This document shows positions 21,590 to 32,530 of a DNA stretch of 64,000 nucleotides, one piece after another. Source of the stretch: Petaurus breviceps papuanus. Lineage: Eukaryota; Chordata; Mammalia; Diprotodontia; Petauridae. The translations under genes were made by a program, and so were the position numbers. The stretch spans positions 14,114,230 to 14,178,229 of the forward strand of contig JAMXIF010001210.1 in the NCBI GenBank assembly GCA_028583685.1, given 5' to 3'. The notes beneath the pieces were generated by a model that was given only the letters and a program-made list of their open reading frames with translations, was not told the origin of the DNA and searched no databases. Numbering within the stretch: position 1 is the stretch's first letter; each line of letters opens with the position of its first letter.

Positions 21590-22740
21590 GATGAAGAAAT
21601 TTCAAAGACCTTCAATATAAACAGATGAATCAAAAGGTAAAAGAATAACAAAAGAAATATGGACTTCAGATCCAGTAAATGAGTTCAGACGAATAAATAC
21701 TGCAAAATGAAGGGAAATGATACTTGATGAGATAGAGGACTCTTTGAAATTAGAGGAGAACATGGAACCATAGCACATTGTTCCTCAGTGGTTTAACAGA
21801 GAAATGGGAATCATGAGAGCAGAATTTATGTATTGTACAGGAAAAACAATGAGCAGAAGAGACAACTTGAATCTGCAATGGCAAGCTTCACCAGAGAAAC
21901 AAAAGAGAAAACAAAAGATTAGGGATGCAAATACACAGAGGTAAAGTACAACCTAGAAGAAGAGAAGCAAAAAATCAAAAACATTACAAGAAAATATGCT
22001 TACTATGCAAGTAAAACATGGATCTTGAAGACAGCATTCTTTGAGACAATCTATGGATCATAAGTCTCCCAGAATTACACAATAGAACAACAACAAACCT
22101 TAACATCAAACGAAAGAAATAACAGAACTGCCCAGAACTTTGGAACATAGAAAACAAAATCCCAAATAAAAGATTCAGAGATTGCCTCTAGACAAAAGAA
22201 AAAAAAATAACCAAGACTTCAAACTCCAAAACATATAAGTGGTTAAATTTAACAATCCAATTCAGAAACACCAAGCCAAAATTAGAAAGACTTTAAGATG
22301 CGAAGGAAAGAACATTTGGACAACACAAGACTATTCCACACTCATTAGAAAAGGAGGAGTGAATAGAATAATATGTTTTATAGAGCAATGGAGCTCAGGA
22401 TGCTATACAGGATGACTTATCCTACAAATTTAAGTTGAAACAGCTAGAACAAAAGATGTATGTTCAACAACAACACTTCTTTAGTGGTTGAAGCTTTTTT
22501 AGAAAGAAAACCAGAGTTGAATTTATTATTTACTTCTTCAACATCCCAAACAACAGAATTACAGGAGAAGAGAATAAATACAAAGAATATCAGCAATAGA
22601 CTGACAACAGAAAGAGCAAAGAGAATTCTTTCTATAAGTACACAAGGAGAGAGGGGTGAAGGGAAAATTTTGATAGAAATAACAGTGAAGAGGCAGACAG
22701 GGCATTATGGATGCAACCTAGGCAATACTGCCTATTGGTG
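21590..22740 (+). pseudogene. L1 ORF1-like remnant (older lineage)
   Basis: Lys/Glu/Gln-rich decayed coding sequence. One frame reads VVKFNNPIQKHQAKI and another ENKIPNKRFRDCL. The open stretch at 22460-22741 gives 93 residues including SSTSQTTELQEKRINTKN. Position just upstream of an L1 spacer and endonuclease supports ORF1, but I cannot align it residue by residue to a known ORF1, so the call rests partly on context. Confidence 0.5.
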
Positions 22741-23359
22741 AATTCTTCTTTTGTGGGACTACATTACAACACAAGAAAGAGGAAGAGGAGAGCAGAGGGA
22801 TAGAGAGGAGTGAGTTGATGTTCCAGGATCAAATCAAGGACTAGCAATGAGGGGCAGGTGATGTCTGTGGTCTCAGAAAGAGAAGAGCCTACGGGGCAGT
22901 AGGTAAGGAAGGAGACCTTACTTTGGAGGAGGAGGGGGTTCCATTGATGAATGCTTCTGTGGGTGAATTGGAGATGAGAACCTTACCCTCTATAAAGTCT
23001 GGAGGATTTGGTGTCTGAAAAGTCAACTTGTCCGGAGAGGAGAGGAAGGGGAGAGGAAGGGACATCTGGTACCTGCAGGAATGGGAGAGCATAAACATAG
23101 GGAGGAGATTTCTAAGCAAATGTAGAGAGAAAAAAGAGTGAACAAAATAGGGTAAATATCAGTAGGACAGGGGAAAGGCCTACCATGGGACACTGTCCTC
23201 TCTGACACCTGCAATGATTGGCATTGTTCTAAGACTAAAACACAGTGGAAAAGGGGAATCCATGGAAAAACCTTACAAGGCAATGACAGAAAGCTCTTAG
23301 AAGACAGAGTCTAGAATGGATACTTTGGACTCTTTTATTTTATAAAGAATACAGGGAAA

Positions 23360-23533
23360 TGGGGCAGCTAGGTGGCACAGTGAACAGAGCACCAGCCCTG
23401 GAATCAGGAGAACCTGAGTTCAAACCCGGCCTCGGACACTTAACACTTACTAATCATATGAATGTGACCTTGGGCAAATCACTTAACCCCACCCAATTGC
23501 CCTGTCTTCCCCCCTCCAAAAAAAGCAAGAAAA
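23360..23533 (+). mobile_element. CORE-SINE (ggggcagctaggtggcacag type)
   Basis: Forward: 'gggcagctaggtggcacagt', 'ctgagttcaaacccggcctc', 'gggcaaatcacttaacccca', then a C-rich and A-rich tail. A 16-bp duplication 'aaagaatacagggaaa' lies at 23344-23359 and 23534-23549. Confidence 0.93.
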
Positions 23534-24165
23534 AAAGAATACAGGGAAAAGAGAAAGACCAGGTTATAGTAAAGATTATGAGTCAAGTAATGAGGGTATA
23601 CAGTGAACAGAAAGAGAAGCTTGATAATGAAGAAAGTGAGAGAAATCCTTTTTGGAAAGGGGAGCAAAAAATGAAACAGGATTGCTGAAGGGAAGGACAG
23701 GAAGGGAATGATCTTCTTGACTAATTGAGAGTAAAAAGGGGTGGAAGAAATATATACCCAAATAAAAGAAGGAGAAAGGAACAAATAAATAAAACTCTAA
23801 AGGGAAAAGAGTAACAAATGGGAAGAGGGGTCAGGGAGAGGGGAAGAGAATTATTCTTAGCCAAACAGAGATCACACACCTATGTGTGTGGGAAAAAGGC
23901 TACCTTATAAAAAGATTAAGGTAAAATAACTGAAGGAACATAATACTGTGTTCACAGCCAAAGCAGGGGGGAAATCATAACTTGGGAGAAAAAAAAAACA
24001 ATTATAAAGACAAATGGAGGAAAATATAAACTTAACTCATAGCTTTAAATGTGAATAAATTAAACAATCCAATAAAATGAAAAAAGTGAAAAAAAATTGA
24101 ACAAGAAAATAAAACTCTACAATCTATTACTTACAAGAAAGACATTTTAAAAACAAAGATACACG

Positions 24166-24322
24166 TAGGGGCGGCCAGGTGGCTCAGCGAGTAAGAGCAC
24201 TGGCTCCAGTATCGGGATGACCTGGATCAAATCCGGGCTCAGATACTCAGCACCACACCCAGAAATAACTGGCCGTGTAACCTTGAGCAAGTTACTTAAC
24301 CCCTATTACTTAAAAAAAAAAA
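24166..24322 (+). mobile_element. Monomeric SINE, right-monomer type
   Basis: 'ggggcggccaggtggctcag', 'actcagcaccacacccagaa' and 'aacccctattacttaaaaaa'. Matches the right half of the dimers. Near-duplicated flank 'aaacaaagatacac' / 'aaccaaagatgcac'. Confidence 0.9.
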
Positions 24323-25370
24323 AACCAAAGATGCACAAAATAAAACTAAGGAGATAGGAAAAATTTTATTTTGTACCAAATGAATCCGAAAGCCCAGGAG
24401 TTGCCATCATGCTATTAAATCAAAAACACTCAAAAAATAAAAAGGTACAAATAAAGAAACTATGTGATGCTGACAAGAACTATAGAAAAACCAACAAATA
24501 TCAATAATAAACATACACACACCTAAAACCACAGCATCCAAATTCATAAAAGAAACATTATCTGAGCTTCAAGAAGACTTAGATAATAACAGGAGACTTC
24601 AATATCCCTCTATCAGCTTTGGATAAGTATAACAGAAAGATAAATGGGAAAATGTGGAACTAGACAAATAATGTGGAGAAACAAGAATTTATGGCATCTT
24701 CTAAATAGGACAATAAAAGAATATACATGTGTGTCTGCACCACGTGGATCTTTTACAAAAATTGACCATGTACTAGGGCACAGAATATTTCAAACAAATG
24801 TAAAAAGTCACAAATATTTAACACATCCTTCACAGGCCACAATAAGAACAGAAATTGGTTCAAGGACCACAAACAAAAGATACAAATCCAATCTAATCAC
24901 AGAAATTATTAAAACTATATAAAAAGAAATGATTACAATGAAAACATACCAAAATTTCTGGGATGTAGTTAAAATAGTGCTGAAGGAGGAACTCATACCC
25001 TTACAATCATACACTAACAAAATAAAAAAGAAAGAGGTTTAATGAACTAAATATGCAATTTAAAAATTAAAAAGTAAACAAATAAAACTAAGATAAGCAC
25101 AAATGAGGAAATACTAAAAATCAGAGGAGAAACAGAAAAACTGTAAATTAAAACTCATAAAAATGATAAATAAAACTAAAAATTGGTTCTTTGAAAAGAC
25201 TAATAAAATTGATAAACCCTTAATTAATATTATTAAGAAGAAGAGAGTAGAAAATCAAAGCAATAAAACAACAAATTAGCAGGGTGAAATCACAGCAAAA
25301 AGAAGAAATTTTAAAAAAAACAATCAGAACATATTATGCATAGTTATATGCTAACAAAACTAAAAATACA

Positions 25371-25669
25371 GGGGTGGCCAGGTAGCACAGCAAGTAAGAG
25401 CACTGGCTCCACTGTCAGGATGACTTGTGGATCGAATCCGGGATCAGACACTTAGCACCCACCCAGAAACACCTGGCCTTGTAACCTTGAGCAAGTTACT
25501 TAACCCCAATTGCTTAGGAGTGGCCAGGTGGCTCAGCGAGTAAGAGCACAGGCTCCAGCGTCGGGATGACCTGGGGTTCAAATCCGGGCTCAGATACTTA
25601 GCACCACACCCAGAAATAACTGGCTGTGTAACCTTGAGCAAGTTACTTAACCCTGATTGCTTTAAAAAA
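25371..25669 (+). mobile_element. Heterodimeric tRNA-derived SINE
   Basis: Left monomer 'cacccacccagaaacacctg...aattgcttag', right monomer 'acttagcaccacacccagaa...gattgctttaaaaa'. Perfect 15-bp duplication 'aaaactaaaaataca' at 25356-25370 and 25670-25684. Confidence 0.93.
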
Positions 25670-26593
25670 AAAACTAAAAATACAAAATAGAGGAAAACTT
25701 TCAAAATATAACTACCCAAACTATCAGAAAACCATACAGAGATCCTAAATAAATTTATTTCAAAAAATGAAATAAAGTAGTTATAAAGGAACTACCAAAG
25801 AAAAAAGACCTATATCTTATGGGTTCACAAGAAAATTTTATCAAACTTTTAAAGAGCAGTTAGTACCCATACTTCAAAAATTGAAAAAATAAAGCACCCT
25901 TCCAGAATCCTTTTTTTATGAGACATAGTCCTAATACCTAAACCAGGAAAAGATAAAATATGGAAAGAAAACTATAGGCCAATATCATTCATGAACACTG
26001 ATTCAAAAGTTTTAGACAAAATTGTATCAGACAGACTAATGAAGCAAGAATGGTTCAACATCAGCAAAACAATAAGCATAATTAATCATATTAAAAACCA
26101 AAACATCCAAAACCATATGATTTTCTCAACAGATGCAGAAAAATTCCTTTGACAAAGTACAACACTCCTTTATGCTAAAAAAAACTTCAAAGTATAGACA
26201 TAAAGCAACCTTTTTTTAATATCATAAAAAAAATCTATCTAAAACCAAAAGCAAGTATCATATGCAATGCGGATACACTTGAACCATTTCGAATAAATAC
26301 AGTGGTAAAGAAAGGATTTCCAGTCTCCTCTCTAATCATTTGATATAGTTCTACAAATGCTATCAATAAGACAAGAGAACAGGATTAAAGGAATAAAGAT
26401 AGGTAAAGAGGAAATAAAACTATCCCTGTTCACTGATTATATGACAGTTCACTTGGAAAACCCTGGAAAATCAGTAAAAATACTGAGACAATTAATAGCT
26501 TCAGCAGAAAATATCTGGGGATCAATCTTCCAAAGCACAACAAAGACTTGCATGTGTTCAATTACAAAGCACTCCTTAAAGAATTAAAGAACA

Positions 26594-26770
26594 GGGGTGG
26601 CTAGGTGGCGCAGTGAATAGAGCACTGGCCCTGGAGTCAGGAGGACCTGAGTTCAAATCCGGCCTCAAACACTTAACACTTACTAGCCATGTGACCTTGG
26701 ACAAGTCACTTAGCCCAACTGCCCTACATTCCCCCTTCCAAAAAAAAAAAAAAGGCAAAAAAAAAAGAAA
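26594..26770 (+). mobile_element. CORE-SINE, forward
   Basis: 'ggggtggctaggtggcgcag', 'gagttcaaatccggcctcaa', 'tgaccttggacaagtcactt', A-rich tail. Short flank repeat 'aaagaac'. Confidence 0.9.
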
Positions 26771-27251
26771 GAAAGAACAACCTAAATAGCTGGAGGAATA
26801 TTTAATGATCCATGGCTAGGCTGTGCAAATATTTTTAAAAATGACAATACTACCAAAATTAATTTATACTTCTTATGTTATAACAATCAAATCCCCAATG
26901 GAATACTTCACAGGACTTGATAAAATAACAACAAAATTCATTTGGAAAAATAAAAGATATAGAATATTATGGGAAATGACAAAAATAAGTAAGGACACAG
27001 TAGGAATAGTACTTCTGAACCTCAAACTATGTTATAAAGCTTCATTCATCAAAACCAACTAATATTGGTTTTAAAAAGAGAGATTAATCATTGGAACGGA
27101 CTAGACAAGGGAGATTCAAAAACAATAGAACTCAATAACCCAATGTTTGATAAAATGGAAAACATAAGTTATGTGGGGAAGACTCCCTGTTTGATGAAAG
27201 CTACTAGAGAAAACTGGAAAGCAATCTGATAGAAATTAGGCTTATACCTAC

Positions 27252-27442
27252 CAGGGGTGGGGATCCTGCCACTCTGAGGCTGTGTGTGGCCTGCTAGGTC
27301 CTCAGATGCAGCCTTTTGACTGAGTCCAAATTTTACAGAACAAATCCTTTTATTAAGGGGTTTTGTTCCATGAAGTTTGGATTCCGTCAAAGGGCTGCAC
27401 TTGAGGATCTAGAGGGCCACAGGTTCCCCACCCCTGTCTTAA
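27252..27442. mobile_element. Palindromic non-autonomous hAT-like element
   Basis: Left end 'caggggtggggatcct', right end 'aggttccccacccctg'. The two halves are near reverse complements ('gaacaaatccttttattaag' is the centre), so the whole unit can fold as a long hairpin. Flanks 'atacctac' / 'atcctac' may be a decayed 8-bp duplication. A half copy is at 43273-43372. Confidence 0.75.
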
Positions 27443-27445
27443 ATC

Positions 27446-27694
27446 CTACAAGGACAGTTAGGTGGCACAGAACACCGGCTCTGAAGTCAGGAAGACCTGA
27501 GTTCAAAAGTGGCCTCAGACACTTACTAGATGTGTGACCTTGGGCAAGTCACTTAACCCCATTTGCCCTCAGTTTCCTCATCTTTAAAATGAGCTGGAGA
27601 AGGAAATAACAAATCACTCCAGTATCTTTGCTAAGAAAATCCCAAATGGGATTGTGGAGATTTGGACATGACTGAAATGACTCAACAAGAGCTA
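27446..27694 (+). mobile_element. CORE-SINE (long, MAR1-like), forward
   Basis: 'gacagttaggtggcacag', 'tcaaaagtggcctcagacac', 'cagtttcctcatctttaaaa', 'aaatgggattgtggagattt', 'gactgaaatgactcaacaa'. Flanked by 'ctacaa' on both sides; adjoins the hAT insertion. Confidence 0.88.
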
Positions 27695-27699
27695 CAACA

Positions 27700-28412
27700 C
27701 CTTATGCCATGTACCACAATACATTCTAAATGAATATGTGACCTTAATATTAAAGATCATGCTATTTGAAAGTCAGTGGAAAAACAGATCACATACTTTT
27801 CATAACTGTAGGTAAGTGGTACATTCTTAGCCAAACAAGAGATCAAGAAAATTACAAAAAAAAAAAAAAACCAACAGGTAACTGATTACTTAAAACTGAA
27901 AAGCTTCTGCACAGATAACATTAATGCATCGAGGATAAGAAGGGAAGTGGTCAAACAGGGAGAAAAAAGTCTTTGTATCAAATTTCTCTGACAGAAATTT
28001 GGTAGGAAACATCTAAGAGAACTGATGCAAAGTGAAGTAAATGCAACCACAAAAATAATACTCACAGTAACAACAATAATGAAATGGAAAGAACAATGAC
28101 ATGAAAAAAAAATTTTTAATCAAAAAGTAAATGTAACAAAAATGTAAAGATCAAGTAGAACTCAAATAAAGAGATATGAGAAGACACCTCTACTTAGCCC
28201 TTTGTGGAGGTGGGATGTCCACAGGTGTTAAATATTGCACATATTTTCAGATTTTTCAATGTAGCAATCAGTTGTACTGTTTTTTCCTCTCTAAAAACAA
28301 ACACTGTCATATGAGATACCTCTCTAGGAGAGGAGTGAGAGGGATAGATGGGAAACTATGATGATGTAAGGAACAAAATATCAATAAAAACTTCTTTTTA
28401 AAAAATAACTGC
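27700..28412 (+). other. 3' end and 3'UTR of the older L1
   Basis: 'tatgccatgtaccacaatac' to 'tttgtatcaaatttctctga' is distal ORF2. A deletion then leads to 'aactgatgcaaagtgaagta' and the family 3'UTR ('tttgtggaggtgggatgtcc', 'aatatcaataaaaactt'). Confidence 0.75.
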
Positions 28413-29835
28413 AGGCTGGGGCAGTACAGGATTAGGAGTTGCATCTCCCATTAGTGGGTTGTGTGCTTCATTTGGTTATATTATAAGTAATGTTAAACCT
28501 TGTACAATATAAATTTAGGAAACAAATAGAATCCTTTAAGTAGAAATCTAAATTGATATAATTAAAACTTGACTGAGATTACTATTTTGCAGCATTAGAA
28601 AAGTTTAAAACAATCTAAATCAAATTCACAAAGTGAAGAAGTTTAGAGTGCATTGGAAGAGTATAAAAGTCACGGAGTCCTGGGTTAGAGTTGAAAAAGA
28701 GTTAACATCCTCTCTGGTCCCTGTATTTTTTTTTCTTCTTGAAATTTTGAAAAAAAAAAAGTAAATAGAAGCAATTGTATGGATTTGGAGGGTAATGGAG
28801 GGAGATTTTTAAAAGTTGGGTTTTTTAGCTCCTATTCAGAGGCTGAGGACTTTCAAAAATACTTCTTTAGTTAAGGACTGTAAAAATGATTGGGAATGAG
28901 GGAGGGGGGAAAAGGAAACAAAGCCTCATTATGTCATTACTTCACTCATCCTGTCTGAATTTGGATTGCAATTTAGTGTGGGTGTTAATTATAAGCCAAC
29001 TCAATGATGTCCTCTATTTTCATGTGTTCTGGTTTTAGACTATCTAAGCCTTTTGAAAGGACTATTAAGTGCCATTCTATGCCATAAGAGTTGTTTAAAA
29101 TGATATATAAAAGAGTGTACTTTAATTATTGAATGCCCCACTGCATATGCAGTTGAAAATATTTCTAGATTATATAGGTTTTATAGATTACTAGTATGTG
29201 TCCCTTTTCAAAGTTGCTGGATGCTCTAAAGGATATTTTGTTGAATATTATATTTGGTGGACAAATGTAGTCACTATATAATACAATAAGTTTTATGGAG
29301 CATTACATTTAGAAAATTATTTATAGGTAGTTTTTCTTGCCTTAACTCAAAAGCTGCCTCAACATAGTTATGGACACTTCTCACTGTTTTCCTTGCTTCC
29401 TCTTTTGGTTTCCTTTCAAGGAGTACTGCCATCTTTTAAAAAAAAATTACTAAATTCTTGAGGCAACGAGGAACCAGCAGTGAGGAAATGAAAACCATAC
29501 TAGAAAATTATTTTTATTTAAGTATCAAAACAATAGGGAGTAATATCACCTAACCCAAAAAAATGCTATTGATTAAAAACTAGTACATTCTAGTAAAGCT
29601 TACCTAGCTAGGTCACTAGTATGAGTGGATTTTTGTTGTTGATGATGATGATGAAATCAGGTCACTATTTGCAATGGTAGAATTCAATGAGATTAAATTA
29701 ATATTTTGAAGTTGAGCCTCTTGCTTCATCACTGTGTATGTATTCATCCTTCATCCAGTTTAGTTATCCAAAGAATTCATATTGTCAGAATAAACAGGTT
29801 TGTCTTTTTTAAATGTCCTTACTTTCTTAAGACTT
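28413..29835. other. Intronic sequence, nothing recognised
   Basis: AT-rich intron with A and T runs and a short (GAT)5 at about 29641-29655. No exon or repeat core seen. Confidence 0.45.
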
Positions 29836-29837
29836 GG

Positions 29838-29995
29838 GTTTGAATCCTATCCCAGACTCTAGTTCTGTGGTGGTGGACAAGTCACACAAGTTCTCTGGCT
29901 CTCAGTTTCCTCATCTGTAAAATTAGGCATTAGACTTGATGATCTCTAAGGTATCTTTCAGCTCCAAATTTATGATTCTATGATCCTCCTAGTTT
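29838..29995 (+). repeat. MIR/THER1-type SINE, forward
   Basis: 'ttgggtttgaatcctatccc', 'ctcagtttcctcatctgtaa', 'gatgatctctaaggtatctt', 'tatgattctatgatcc'. Confidence 0.8.
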
Positions 29996-30027
29996 ATGAA
30001 ATGAAAATCCCCTAAGGAAGATTAATT

Positions 30028-30130
30028 ATTGCTACTAGATTATAAGTAGCTTGAGGGAAAACAGGGTCTATTGTCTTATTTGTCCCTTCATCTCTTTTGG
30101 GCCCCAGCAAAAGGTACTTGCTTTAACATA
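30028..30130 (+). repeat. L2 LINE tail fragment
   Basis: 'attataagtagcttgaggga', 'ctattgtcttatttgtccct' and a 'gccccagcaaaaggtacttg' end. Confidence 0.5.
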
Positions 30131-30480
30131 TAAAGGAAGATGCTATCTGCATCCAGAGAAAGAACTAATAAATAGGAGTATTATAAAATGATTTATATAC
30201 ATATATGTGCATATACATATGTGTGTATACATACATATGTATATATGCATACATACACACAAATATAAATATAAAATACGCATGTTAATGGTTGCCATCT
30301 TTAGGGAGGGAAGGGAAAAAAGAAATTTACGTGATAATTTTATTATATATTTTAAAGGAATAGCAACTTGTACATAGTAGATTTGCAGTTTCATGTGCAA
30401 TCATCTTTTTTAATAATACTGTGTAATGGAAATGCTTGTTTTATTCCATAAATTTTTTTTAAAACTAAAAAATAAATAAA
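30131..30480 (+). repeat. Marsupial LINE-type 3' end with TATG microsatellite
   Basis: 'tatctgcatccagagaaaga', an internal atatg/tacata microsatellite at about 30192-30270, 'atggttgccatctttaggga', 'gcaacttgtacatagtagat', then an A-rich end. The 'gcatccagagaaagaact' block is shared with L1 3' regions. Exact family not assigned. Confidence 0.55.
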
Positions 30481-31080
30481 TGGCTTGTTGAACAAATAAA
30501 TGAATTAGCACCAATATGAATTATTTTGGTTTTTTTATCTCAGTTCCAGAACTTTATTTTTTTTCCTCAATCCTTTGGTGCCCTCTCCAAACTTTTTTTT
30601 CCCCTCTCTAAGTTTTACTCTTTTAATAGACCAGGACTCCTACACAAGCAGAGGAATCTAAAAATGGCCTAATCAGTCTACTATTTATAGAGAGGGAGAG
30701 AGTTGCCTTTTGTTCTGTCTGTGCTCTTTACCTCCCACATGCTCGTTAGATTTTTTTTTCCCTCTGGTTTAACCAGTGATGGTAGTTCCATGATACTGGA
30801 TTTTTGCCCTCAGGTCCATTTCTGTGTCTCTTTTCCCTATGTCTGGTGCGTGACCTTAGTTCTTCTGTATAAATTTTTAGTGCTGTGCAGAAAGAACCAA
30901 GCAGCAAAAAGAATTGTATTGCTAAAGAAAAGTGAAAGGATGCAAGGTTTGCATTCCTGTGCATGCTACAATCTAAGTTTCTTGAAAATGAGGATTACTC
31001 AATTGGGGGGGTCAGAATCCCCAGCACTTTGCAAGGTGCCCAGCACAAAGTAAACACTTCATGTTAGTGCCTTCTCTCTT
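30481..31080. other. Intronic sequence, T-rich
   Basis: T runs at 30541-30605. A plus-strand frame at 30703-31053 (116 codons) has no recognisable domain and crosses L2-like tail words ('gcccagcacaaagtaaacac'), so I treat it as chance. Confidence 0.45.
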
Positions 31081-31084
31081 TTGC

Positions 31085-31268
31085 TAATCTCCAGTCTATC
31101 TTGTGTTAGACTTTTCACAAAGTTGTTTTTCATGCTGTCTCCCCTGTTAGTTTGTGAACTCCTTGAGAACAGGGACTGTCTTTGTCCCTTTCTTTGCATT
31201 CTCATTACTTAGCACAGTAACTGATCCATAACAGGCACTGAATACATGCTTACTGACTGGCTAAGAAA
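31085..31268 (+). repeat. L2 LINE 3' end
   Basis: 'gtgaactccttgagaacagg', 'tctcattacttagcacagta', 'acaggcactgaatacatgct'. Confidence 0.8.
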
Positions 31269-31599
31269 GGAGTATTGATTGTTGATTGATAAGATGTCAA
31301 GGAAAGGAATTTGAGGCTTAAAAGGAAGCTAAATAGAAAGGAGTTAATCTTCTGAGTAACTCTGCTTGTTTTTTTTTTATTCTTTTTATTCTTTATACTT
31401 TTAGCAGGGGTGGGGGGTAAATCATATTTTATGCATGATCCTGTAGGGCTGGAAATATGCTCTATTCACTTTTCATTCCCCATGATACCTAGTACTGTAC
31501 ATTTTTGTGTGCCCTGTGCATTTTTTTTTTATTTTCTAGATGTGAGGAACTCCTAGGGTGAAAATTCCCTTCATTAAAGCAGATCAGGAAGTAATTTGC

Positions 31600-31745
31600 A
31601 ATTTATGAGTCTGAAGATGTTACCCTGGAAGCTGTGAAAGATTAAGCAAGTTGTCCATGGTAACCATACTAGGACATATTCGAGAAGATTCTTGAACCCA
31701 GATCTTTCTGTGCCTAAGGCTAGCCTTGCATGTATCAGGCGGTTG
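31600..31745 (-). repeat. MIR fragment, reverse
   Basis: 'aagcaagttgtccatggtaa' and 'cttgaacccagatctttctg' correspond to the MIR body reversed. The neighbouring 31270-31600 is unrecognised. Confidence 0.5.
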
Positions 31746-31827
31746 ATATTTATGGAAGAGAATTCAGAAGAATAGGATAAACTTCCCATATTAGATAGAT
31801 AGATTGATGTAACAGATGGATAATAGG

Positions 31828-32100
31828 TAGGAGAGAGAGAGAGGGAAAGGGAAAGAAAGAGAGGGAGGGAGGGAGCGGGAAGGAGGGGGGAGAGAGAGGG
31901 AGATGGAGAGAGAGGGGGAGGAGAAAGAGAGGGGAGGAGAAAAAGAGAGGGGGGAGAGAAAGAGAGAGGGGGGGAGAGAAAGAGAGAAAGAGGGGAAGGA
32001 GAAAGAGAGGGGAGGAGAGAAAGAGAGAGAGGGATTGAGGGAGAGAGGGGGAGAAGAAAGAAAGAGAGAGAGAGAGGAGAGGGAGAGAGATAATAGTAGA
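31828..32100. repeat. (GA)n purine-only tract
   Basis: About 270 bases almost purely A/G on the plus strand, with gaga, ggga and aaag variants. It could adopt triplex-type structure. Arg/Glu and Ser/Leu/Pro frames on the two strands are artefacts. Confidence 0.93.
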
Positions 32101-32119
32101 GAAAGATAAGATAAACAGA

Positions 32120-32240
32120 CAGACAAATTGATTGTTTACTGTATACTAAGCACTGTGCTAAATTCTGGCGATATACATATAGCAGTAGAGCAAAACAACC
32201 CTTGCCTCAATGAGCTTATATTCTAATGGGGGGGGGGCTA
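32120..32240 (-). repeat. L2 LINE 3' end, reverse
   Basis: 'ttgattgtttactgtatact', 'aagcactgtgctaaattctg', 'cctcaatgagcttatattct' are the reverse complement of the L2 tail. Confidence 0.75.
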
Positions 32241-32500
32241 TAAAGGGGATCTGGGGGAGTAACAGCATGGTGATAGGACATGCAGGTAACTGGGAAATCC
32301 TTGGAAGCTGGAATCAAGGTGAGGTAAGGCCAAGGCTGGCCTCTCAAGTACAGTGTGGTTACAGGACAGGCTTTGAAGAGTACGGACAAGATATGGAGGA
32401 GGTAAAGGGAGACCAATATAGGTCGCGGTGTCTATGGTTTTCTGGAGGGTTGGACCTTGAACTGGAGCCCTTGTGGGGGGGGGGGGGTGTCCAGGGAGGG
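32228..32500 (+). other. G-rich patch with long G runs
   Basis: G10-type run at about 32228, then gggg and ggggg within the next 30 bases, and a G12-type run at about 32475. May include more reverse L2. G-quadruplex formation is possible but untested. Confidence 0.5.
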
Positions 32501-32530
32501 AGGAGGTTCAGTCAAGAAAAGAAAGACTGA

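Larger units (their letters stand above)
23950..27250 (+). pseudogene. L1 ORF2 remnant (endonuclease to RT)
   Basis: Endonuclease start with LNVNKLNNPIK and the YLQE-like 'ttacttacaagaaagacatt'. EN catalytic region near 24590-24790 ('ggagacttcaatatccctct', GDFNIP; 'accatgtactagggcac', DHVLGH). RT fingers/palm at 25920-26100 (KPGKDK, NYRPIS) and the YxDD area at about 26424, where 'cactgattatatgac' gives TDYM in place of ADDM. Continues with 'actaccaaaattaatttata' (LPKLIY) and 'aaattcatttggaaaaataa' (KFIWKNK). Many stops; split by SINEs at 24166-24322, 25371-25669 and 26594-26770. No enzymatic function expected. Confidence 0.85.
20958..28412 (+). mobile_element. Near full-length older-lineage L1
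   Basis: A different L1 lineage from the one at 6488-13895. Order: probable 5'UTR (20958-21590), ORF1-like region (to about 22740), long purine-rich spacer (to about 23950), ORF2 endonuclease ('gctttaaatgtgaataaatt', LNVNKLN), RT region ('ctataggccaatatcattca', NYRPISFM) and C-terminal domain. The 3' part is 'ctttgtatcaaatttctctg' then 'tggaggtgggatgtccacag', ending 'aatatcaataaaaactt'. It is interrupted by five SINE units and one hAT element. Frames are heavily decayed. The 5' boundary is uncertain by several hundred bases. Confidence 0.75.

Noticed and set aside
23359-23688. 109-codon frame starting MGQLGGTVNRAPALESG
   Set aside because: This peptide is the translated SINE head; the same words (RALALESxGPEF) recur at other SINEs.
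30703-31053. 116-codon plus-strand frame
   Set aside because: No recognisable domain, no splice context, and opposite to the ADAM23 strand; overlaps L2-like words.
31791-32126. Ser/Leu/Pro-rich and Arg/Glu-rich proteins on opposite strands
   Set aside because: Both are translations of the same (GA)n tract.
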